Origin: G965279355 sp965279355
Lineage (GTDB): Bacteria > Pseudomonadota > Alphaproteobacteria > CACIAM-22H2
Length of the DNA stretch: 64,000 nt
NCBI GenBank assembly: GCA_965279355.1
Contig: OZ257155.1
Location: 1,922,001 to 1,986,000, forward strand
Direction of reading: 5' to 3'
Every line of letters starts with the position of its first letter. The stretch's first letter is position 1. The notes beneath the pieces were generated by a model, which saw only the letters and a program-made list of their open reading frames with translations, did not search any database and had not been told where the DNA came from. The translations under genes and the position numbers were made by a program. This document shows positions 58,401-64,000 of this stretch, piece after piece.

Positions 58401-59600
58401 CTAATGCGATGGTGTGTGGCGGCCGGTTTGCGGCCGCAAGGATCGTGTCTCCCACACCGCGACGACAACAAGAACCACGGTGGATGCGGCGCCCAGCGCC
58501 AGCTGGTTCATGGATGTTGCAACCGGCATAAGCAGCGTCAGCAGCGCCAAGCCGACAAGGTGCGACAGCGGCAATCGTCCAGCGATCACCCGCTTGAACA
58601 GGATGTTGCCCAGCAGGTAGAGGGCCGGACCGCCGACAATCGCGGCGATGGCCTTGCCGCCGGCCGGATAATCCGGGTGCGCGAGAAGAAATTCATCCGA
58701 CACCGCGCACAGGATGATTCCGGCGACGATCACCAGATGAATATAGGTGTACGCAAGCCGCGCCAGACGGCCGGGATCGCTCGCTTCGGCAATGCGATGG
58801 CTGCCGCGCTCATGGCCGGTATCGAAATAGATCCACCACATCGCAGCTGTGCCGATGAACGCCACGACAAACGCGGCAATCGCACCCGCCGTCCATTCGA
58901 GCCCATAAAAGGTGGCGCCGGTCACAAGGATAGATTCTCCAAGCGCAATGATGACGAACAGTCCGCAGCGCTCCGCCATATGGGCGCCTTCGACATCCCA
59001 ATCATCGGTGTGAGAGCGGCCCAGGCCGGGCACAAAAAATCCCGCCGCAGGACCCGCATATTCGATGGCGAGGGCGACGATCCACAGCATCAGGCGAACA
59101 TCGCCCTCCGCGAACCCGCCGCCGATCCACAGAAGACCGGAGAACGAGAGCCAGGTCGTGATGCGCTGAAAATTGCGGAGGTTACTGGCGTTGGCGCCGC
59201 CCTTGAGGGCCCACAACATGAACAGGCTGCGCCCAACCTGGATGAACGCATAGGCCCCGCCGAAAATCAGCCCCGTGGACTCAAACGCCTTGGGCAGCGA
59301 GGTCGACAGCAGCAGCCCCGCCATCATGAGGGCCAATAGCATCAATTTGACGGCTGTCACCTCCGGATCGAGCCAGTTGGTGACCCAGGACGTGTACACC
59401 CACGCCCACCAGACCGCCAAAAACATCACGGCGGTCTGGATCGCGCCGCCGACCGTGAAATGTTCAAGCAAGGAATGAGAGAGCTGGGTGATCGCGAAGA
59501 CGAAAACCAGATCGAAGAACAGCTCGACGAAGGTAACCTTGCTGTGCGTGTGCGGCTTGCGGACCCGCAATAGACTGCCGGCACTCCCTGAACTCGCCAT
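58401..59600 (-). CDS. LtrA-family low-temperature-requirement membrane protein
   Basis: A 399-residue integral membrane protein with about ten hydrophobic segments. The LtrA hallmark is near the N-terminus: VTFVELFFDLVFVFAITQLSHSL, followed by WWAWVYTSWVTNWLDPE and ERCGLFVIIALGESILVTGATF. LtrA was named from a cold-growth phenotype in Listeria; its molecular function is not known. It is upstream of a small membrane protein gene in the same direction. No link to the neighbouring catabolic genes is evident. Confidence 0.92.
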   Translation of the reverse strand: MASSGSAGSLLRVRKPHTHSKVTFVELFFDLVFVFAITQLSHSLLEHFTVGGAIQTAVMFLAVWWAWVYTSWVTNWLDPEVTAVKLMLLALMMAGLLLSTSLPKAFESTGLIFGGAYAFIQVGRSLFMLWALKGGANASNLRNFQRITTWLSFSGLLWIGGGFAEGDVRLMLWIVALAIEYAGPAAGFFVPGLGRSHTDDWDVEGAHMAERCGLFVIIALGESILVTGATFYGLEWTAGAIAAFVVAFIGTAAMWWIYFDTGHERGSHRIAEASDPGRLARLAYTYIHLVIVAGIILCAVSDEFLLAHPDYPAGGKAIAAIVGGPALYLLGNILFKRVIAGRLPLSHLVGLALLTLLMPVATSMNQLALGAASTVVLVVVAVWETRSLRPQTGRHTPSH

Positions 59601-59913
59601 TCTACCCTCAACGATAATCGCGACAACCAGCGCGGCCGGCTCTCCACTATATCTCCAGACCGGAACCAGACGCCATCGCCGCTCATTTCGCTATTTTGGC
59701 ATCGGAAATGCACAGAAGCCGCTCGAAGAACTCGAACATTGGACCGGCCCTTGTGAAACGACGTAGCAACAGCGATGGGACATTTCAGCCTCCAAATGCG
59801 CGAAACACCGCTGCTCCTGCTCGGAGATGTGGCGTAGACCGGCTCCCGATTGACCACCGCATCAGAAGTACTTTTTTGGGCATGTGGGCCATGCCCGGAT
59901 TGGATCGCCGGTC
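59601..59913. other. 313-bp divergent intergenic region
   Basis: No supported gene. It separates the LtrA operon (minus) from the RutA-like gene (plus). A TTGACC hexamer at about 59848 is followed by an AT-rich ACTTTTTT tract near 59868-59877, which could be a promoter, but no clear -10 element was found. Short open frames here lack ribosome-binding sites and known motifs. Confidence 0.4.
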
Positions 59914-61029
59914 GTGACGAAACCGCCCAAGGATATCCAGTTTGGCGTGTTCCTGCCGATCGCTAACGGCGGCTGGATTGTCTCGAAATCGGCTCCGAAG
60001 ATTGACGGCTCCTTCGATCTCAATCGACGCACCGCATTGCTGGCAGAAGAGATCGGAATGGATTTCGCGCTGTCCATGATGAAATGGCGGGGTTTTGGCG
60101 GCCCATCGGATTACTGGGGCACATCCGTAGAATCGATGATCCTGATGTCGGCGCTGTCGCAGATCACGACGCGCCTCAAACTTTGGTGCACGGTCCATAC
60201 GCTCCTGCATCATCCCGTCGCCATCGCGAAGATGATCGCGACACTCGATCATGCGGCGGGCGGTAGAGCCGGAATCAACATCGTGTCTGGATCTTATCGA
60301 GACGAATTCGTGCAAATGGGCCTGTGGCCCGACGACCTCGACCATAATGGCCGTTATGCGCTGGCGGAGGAGTGGATCACCGTCGTGAAACGCCTCTGGC
60401 AGGAACGGAGCGTCGATTTCAGCGGCAAGCACTTCACCCTGACGGACTGCGTCTCCGAACCCAAGCCGGTGGCGCGGCCGCACCCGACAATTATTTGCGC
60501 CGGAATTTCAGAAACCGGCCTCCAGATGACCGCCCGACACGCCGATGCAGCCTTCGTCCATGGCAAGGACGACGCGGAAATCGCCGCCAATTCACGGCGG
60601 GCAAAGCAGATTGCTGCGGAGCATGGCCGGTCCATCAAGACGTTCATCTACTGCACCGTCATCCCCGGAGAGACCAACGCGGAGGCCGAAGCCCGGATGG
60701 CACTCTATCGCAGCACGATCGATCTCGAGACGGTCGCCGGAATGGCCGAGGCCTTCAGCCATACCCCGCGCCGGGACGGCAAGCCCAACACCATGGTGCT
60801 GCGGGCACAGGCCGCTTTCATGACAGCGGTCGCCGCCGGTTCGCCAGAAAACCTGCGCCAAAAGATTGCCGAAACGATCCGCGCCGCCGACCTCGATGGC
60901 ATGATGTTTATCTTCCCGGATTTCATCGCGGATCAGCGCTTCTTCGGCGAGCGGGTTCTGCCTGATTTACGCGCAGACCTGAACCTGCAGCGACCTTACG
61001 CCGCCACTGGCACCGGGCTTGCACGGTAA
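59914..61029 (+). CDS. RutA-like LLM-class flavin-dependent monooxygenase
   Basis: A 371-residue bacterial-luciferase-like protein with FGVFLPIANGGWIVS, the segment FALSMMKWRGFGGPSDYWG, GGRAGINIVSGSYRDEF and ICAGISETGLQMTARHAD. These parallel RutA, the pyrimidine oxygenase that opens uracil between N3 and C4 with FMNH2 and O2, and related alkanesulfone monooxygenases. No ATG fits: GTG at 59914 is taken, and GTG at 59884 is possible. It is followed after 63 bp by an orphan binding protein gene. No RutB-F genes are present, so the substrate may be another cyclic amide or sulfone. Confidence 0.82.
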   Translation: MTKPPKDIQFGVFLPIANGGWIVSKSAPKIDGSFDLNRRTALLAEEIGMDFALSMMKWRGFGGPSDYWGTSVESMILMSALSQITTRLKLWCTVHTLLHHPVAIAKMIATLDHAAGGRAGINIVSGSYRDEFVQMGLWPDDLDHNGRYALAEEWITVVKRLWQERSVDFSGKHFTLTDCVSEPKPVARPHPTIICAGISETGLQMTARHADAAFVHGKDDAEIAANSRRAKQIAAEHGRSIKTFIYCTVIPGETNAEAEARMALYRSTIDLETVAGMAEAFSHTPRRDGKPNTMVLRAQAAFMTAVAAGSPENLRQKIAETIRAADLDGMMFIFPDFIADQRFFGERVLPDLRADLNLQRPYAATGTGLAR

Positions 61030-61092
61030 TGGTCGGAGTTCTTCGTCCGGGGCGATACGGCAGCGGATGTGATTGTGGAAGAGGAGAAAGTG

Positions 61093-62082
61093 ATGAGCCG
61101 TAAACTTTTGGCCGGTCTCGCCGGCGCAGTCCTTCTGCTGAGCACTGGCGCGGCTAAAGCCGCCGACCAGGTGGTGTTTCAGCTCGGCTGGTTTCCCGGC
61201 GGTTACAATTCACCCCCCTATATCGGAGTACAGAAGGGGCTATTTGCCGCCGAGAACCTTGAAGTAAAAATCCTGTCCGGCCGCGGCTCTGCCGACACGC
61301 TGACAAAACTGTCCACCAGTGTCGCCGATTTCGGCGAAGCCGGCCTTGATGCGCTCATGGCGGCCAAGGCCGAGGGAACAGTGCAAGCGACAGCCGTGAT
61401 GGCAATGTTCACCCAGCAGCCCGACGCGCTGATTACGACCACGGCGACCGGCATCAATACTCTTAAAGACATGCCCGGAAAATCAGTGGGGACGTCACCC
61501 TTCACGTCGTCCAATCTACCGTGGCCGCTCGTGTTGAAGCAGGCCGGCGTCGATCCGTCGACCGTGCGCCTGGTTAAAGTCGATGCCAACGCACTGTTCG
61601 GTATGCTGGCGGCGGGTCAGGTCGATGGCATCCTCGTGTGGACCACGACAGCACCGGCCGCAATCCCCGCGCTGACAGCGGCCGGGCGCACGATGAAAGT
61701 CATTCCGTGGTCGCGCGAAGGCTATGACGGCTATTCGCAGGCGATTGTCGCCTCCAACAAGACATTGACCGAGCGGCCGGACGTCACCCGACGCTTCCTC
61801 AAGGTCCTGCGCCAAACGTTCGAGTTGATGGCGAAAGAGCCGGACGCCGCAGCCGAAGCGGTAAAGGCACACGCACCACAGGCCGATCTCGGCGCGCTGC
61901 GGGCACAGGTCGATGCCACGGTACCGCTGATGATCAACGATATTAGCCGGCGCGACGGACTTGGCGTGTTCAACCCGACCTTGGTGCAAAAGACCTGGGA
62001 ATGGGTTGCCAAGGCGCGCGAATATCCGATGGACAAGATGGCGCCGATGTCGGTGATCGACACCAAGTTCGTCGGTTCCTGA
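61093..62082 (+). CDS. SsuA/NMT1-type solute-binding protein (orphan)
   Basis: A 329-residue periplasmic protein with a Sec signal peptide (cleavage near Ala24) and the SsuA/NMT1 fold (VVFQLGWFPGGYNSPPYIGVQKGLFAAENLEVKI segment). GAGGAG lies six bases before ATG at 61093, favouring it over an upstream in-frame codon. No ATPase or permease follows; the gene ends at a hairpin facing a convergent monooxygenase gene. It could serve the orphan permease pair near 9 kb or the importer near 54 kb. Coupled to the RutA-like gene, it suggests uptake of that enzyme's substrate. Confidence 0.86.
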   Translation: MSRKLLAGLAGAVLLLSTGAAKAADQVVFQLGWFPGGYNSPPYIGVQKGLFAAENLEVKILSGRGSADTLTKLSTSVADFGEAGLDALMAAKAEGTVQATAVMAMFTQQPDALITTTATGINTLKDMPGKSVGTSPFTSSNLPWPLVLKQAGVDPSTVRLVKVDANALFGMLAAGQVDGILVWTTTAPAAIPALTAAGRTMKVIPWSREGYDGYSQAIVASNKTLTERPDVTRRFLKVLRQTFELMAKEPDAAAEAVKAHAPQADLGALRAQVDATVPLMINDISRRDGLGVFNPTLVQKTWEWVAKAREYPMDKMAPMSVIDTKFVGS

Positions 62083-62085
62083 CTC

Positions 62086-62120
62086 GCGTAAGGCGGCAGG
62101 AACAGTCCTGCCGCCTACGC
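62086..62120. terminator. Bidirectional hairpin between convergent genes
   Basis: AGGCGGCAGGA (62091-62101) pairs exactly with TCCTGCCGCCT (62106-62116), loop ACAG, extended by GCGT/ACGC with one bulged A. It begins 3 bp after the binding protein stop and overlaps the stop of the convergent monooxygenase. There is no T-run on the plus strand, so termination would be inefficient or bidirectional. Confidence 0.7.
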
Positions 62121-63278
62121 CTTGTGAGCGTAGAGCCAGTCGATCATCGAGAAATCGGTCGGTGAGCGCCGCGACATCAGATCGTTACGAACGATGGCCG
62201 GCACGCCTTCCTGGTGGAAATAAGCACCCATCGCGCGGGCAGTGATCTGCACCCGCGCAGTGCGCATCGCACGGTCGCCTTCGTAAGCCTTCAGGGCCAC
62301 CGCGGGATCGGCACTCTGCGAAACATGCCGGGCGAGACACGACGCATCCTCGATCGCCTGACAGGCGCCTTGCGCGATGTACTGGAACATCGGATGCGCG
62401 GCATCGCCGAGCAGACCGATGCGGTTCTTGGTCCAGGTCAGGATCGGCTCGCGGTCATGCATGGGCCAGCGCTTGTCGCGCCACATCTGCTTCTGGCAGG
62501 TCTGCACATAGTCACAGCACTGCGAAAAATGCGCGTCGAGTTCGTCGACCGTACCCCAGTCGTCGGTGCCGGGCCGATAGCGCTTGCTGCGGAACACGGC
62601 GACCTGGTTGTAGAGCTCGGCACGGCGGACCGGATACTGCACGAAATGCATATCCGGACCGACCCACATCACGACATTGTCGAGACCGGCATGCTTGGAC
62701 ATCTGCTCCATCGGCAAGGTACCGCGATAGGCGACATAGCCCATGCAGACCGGATCGTCCTTGACGATCAGGCCGCGCACCGTCGACCACAGGCCGTCGG
62801 CGCCGATCAGTAGATCCGTCTCATAGACAGTCCCGTCGGCAAACCGCACGCGAGCACCCTGCCCCAGATCCTCAACGCCCGTGACCGCACGATTGGCTTC
62901 CAGGGTGATCTGCTTGTTGGCCTGACACGCCTGCAAGAGAGCGGTGAGCAGGTCGCTGCGATGCATGACGATATAGGGATAGCCATAGCGGCTCTGGAAA
63001 AGCTCGCCGCAGTCGATGGCGGTGATTTCCTTTTCGCGGATGGCGTCCATCCACACCAGCCGGCTGGGGAAGACGGCGTTCTTCTTGACCTCGGACAGAA
63101 CGCCGACCTGGTCGAGAACCCGCATCGCATTGGGGGCAAGCTGCAGCCCCGCGCCGATTTCGCCGAACTCCGGCGCCTTCTCGACGACATGGACCTTCTT
63201 GCCCTTGAGGGCGAGCGCCAGGGCCGCCGTCAGGCCGCCAATGCCGCCGCCGATAATGAGGATGGGTAAACGGTCCAT
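62115..63278 (-). CDS. FAD-dependent hydroxylase, 3-hydroxybenzoate 6-hydroxylase/salicylate hydroxylase-like
   Basis: The 387-residue flavoprotein has the FAD motif IIGGGIGGLTAALAL at residues 8-22, ending with the E of HVVEKAPEF. ADGLWSTVRG and the second FAD motif LLGDAAHPMFQYIAQGACQAIEDA follow. Length and the QYIAQGACQAIEDA segment resemble 3-hydroxybenzoate 6-monooxygenase (product gentisate) and salicylate hydroxylase. It is next to a VOC-type extradiol dioxygenase on the same strand, 27 bp apart, so ring hydroxylation followed by cleavage is likely. The exact phenolic substrate is unknown. Confidence 0.85.
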   Translation of the reverse strand: MDRLPILIIGGGIGGLTAALALALKGKKVHVVEKAPEFGEIGAGLQLAPNAMRVLDQVGVLSEVKKNAVFPSRLVWMDAIREKEITAIDCGELFQSRYGYPYIVMHRSDLLTALLQACQANKQITLEANRAVTGVEDLGQGARVRFADGTVYETDLLIGADGLWSTVRGLIVKDDPVCMGYVAYRGTLPMEQMSKHAGLDNVVMWVGPDMHFVQYPVRRAELYNQVAVFRSKRYRPGTDDWGTVDELDAHFSQCCDYVQTCQKQMWRDKRWPMHDREPILTWTKNRIGLLGDAAHPMFQYIAQGACQAIEDASCLARHVSQSADPAVALKAYEGDRAMRTARVQITARAMGAYFHQEGVPAIVRNDLMSRRSPTDFSMIDWLYAHKA

Positions 63279-63305
63279 GTTTCCTGCCCTTATGTCCGGT
63301 TTTTC

Positions 63306-64000
63306 TTAGCTACGCAGGGGCGCGCGGCCCCAGAGATTAAGCGTCCGCTGCTCATGGGGCCAGCTTCCAGCCGGCCGGCCGGCCGGAACGATCTCGAGTT
63401 CCGCCGACAACTCCACCGAGTTGCCGTCCGGATCATCTATGAAGAGAAAGAGATTGTTGCCGGGGCCGTGACGGCCGGGCCCCCACACCACGGGGATGCG
63501 CAGGCCGGCCAGATGATCGCCCCAGTCGCGGATGTCATTCCAGCCGCTGGTCTCATAGCAGCAATGATCGAAGCCGGATTTGGGCGCCTGGAAGACCGCA
63601 AAGCTGTGATGCTCGTCGTCGGAGCGCAGGAAGCAGGCGGTCAGCGAGCCGTCATCGCGGAATACGCGATCCGAAACCGTGAAGCCAAGCCTCTCTTCGT
63701 AGAACTGCGCCACGCGGCTGGATTGGGTGCTCGCCATGACGAAATGCTGGAGACGGGCCGGCAGAATACCGCCGCTCTCGATCGTGGCCGGACAGCCAAA
63801 TACGACCCGCGTGCCGTCGGGATCGGTGATCGAGAACGCATCGGCGAAAAGCGGCGAGCCGCCCTGAACGATGGCCGTACCGGTCTTCTCGATATCGCTG
63901 CGCAGCGCCTTCAGGGCGTTGCGATCGCTCACCGCATAGGCCGCATAAGCCAGACGCTTTGCCTGCCCCGCAGACAGCACGAGGCGGCGATCGGTGGCGG
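63306..64000 (-). CDS. VOC-superfamily type I extradiol dioxygenase (5' end outside window)
   Basis: About 230 C-terminal residues are visible and the frame is open to the window edge; an internal GTG (63980) is not the likely start. The two betaalphabeta VOC modules are present, with the metal triad His (HFVMAS), His (DHCCYE) and Glu (NSVELSAE) in the correct order and spacing for Fe(II)/Mn(II) catechol 2,3-dioxygenases. The downstream flavin hydroxylase would supply a dihydroxylated aromatic. 2,3-Dihydroxybiphenyl- or catechol-type substrates cannot be distinguished. Confidence 0.82.
   Translation of the reverse strand, partial: ATDRRLVLSAGQAKRLAYAAYAVSDRNALKALRSDIEKTGTAIVQGGSPLFADAFSITDPDGTRVVFGCPATIESGGILPARLQHFVMASTQSSRVAQFYEERLGFTVSDRVFRDDGSLTACFLRSDDEHHSFAVFQAPKSGFDHCCYETSGWNDIRDWGDHLAGLRIPVVWGPGRHGPGNNLFLFIDDPDGNSVELSAELEIVPAGRPAGSWPHEQRTLNLWGRAPLRS

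Noticed and set aside
63306..63980. GTG at 63980 as the start of the VOC dioxygenase
   Set aside because: The frame remains open with family-like residues to the window edge and the N-terminal module would be truncated, so the real start lies outside.
1..64000. CRISPR arrays, transposases, integrases, phage genes, tRNA or rRNA genes
   Set aside because: Looked for direct-repeat arrays, DDE/recombinase motifs and tRNA-like cloverleaf ends; none recognised. A tRNA scan would be decisive.

Overview
The window is 64 kb of high-GC bacterial chromosome. Several features point to an alphaproteobacterium, perhaps Rhodospirillales- or Rhizobiales-like: a complete Cpa/Tad pilus locus with CpaA-F naming order, a CtrA-type TTAA-N7-TTAA box beside a pilus gene, an HWE/HisKA_2-type histidine kinase, a PuuD-type urate oxidase, several Bug/Liv/NMT1 solute-binding proteins and palindromic mosaic repeats. 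I cannot name a genus. No rRNA, tRNA, CRISPR array, transposase or phage gene was seen.

Layout. (1) 1-8.7 kb: aromatic-acid module. A truncated LigB-type extradiol dioxygenase and an MhpA-like flavin hydroxylase diverge from an IclR regulator; an SDR and a complete livKHMGF transporter follow. (2) 8.7-12.9 kb: two overlapping ABC permeases without ATPase or binding protein, a mesaconyl-C4-CoA-hydratase-like protein and a two-subunit aconitase X. (3) 13-23.3 kb: a type I secretion island. A 30-codon leader ORF containing a terminator-like hairpin precedes an HlyB-like exporter, an HlyD adaptor and a Sel1-repeat protein. Next come a 1078-residue mosaic GH16 glycanase with calcium-binding repeats, and a response regulator/histidine kinase pair. 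(4) 23.3-31.6 kb: small-molecule catabolism, with a creatinase-like M24 protein lacking most metal ligands, a D-2-hydroxyacid dehydrogenase, a Bug binding protein, an ACMSD-like amidohydrolase and hydantoinase/oxoprolinase A and B subunits. (5) 31.9-34.3 kb: a pentapeptide-repeat protein facing a class III nucleotidyl-cyclase-like protein. (6) 34.5-48.1 kb: Tad pilus locus (two TadE-like proteins, TadG-like, a stand-alone pilus N-domain protein, tadD, tadC, tadB, cpaF, cpaE, cpaD, cpaC, cpaB, cpaA, flp) followed by two Crp/Fnr regulators. (7) 48.1-55.3 kb: urate-to-ureide pathway (allantoate amidohydrolase-like, PuuD, PuuE, a UraD-UraH fusion) with its own NMT1-type ABC transporter. (8) 55.4-64 kb: ketopantoate-reductase-like protein, amidohydrolase/deaminase, a small membrane protein with LtrA, a RutA-like flavin monooxygenase, an orphan binding protein, a 3-hydroxybenzoate-6-hydroxylase-like enzyme and a truncated VOC extradiol dioxygenase.

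How they work together. Regions 1, 4, 7 and 8 read as scavenging of aromatic acids, cyclic amides, purines and ureides through dedicated uptake systems. Regions 3 and 6 are surface functions: secreted polysaccharide hydrolysis and adhesive Flp pili. The most informative regulatory signals are non-coding: an apparent ATT start codon for cpaE, a perfect 17-bp stem-loop just after the flp stop codon, a CtrA box at tadD, an attenuator-like leader before the type I exporter, and several exact dyads in divergent intergenic regions.
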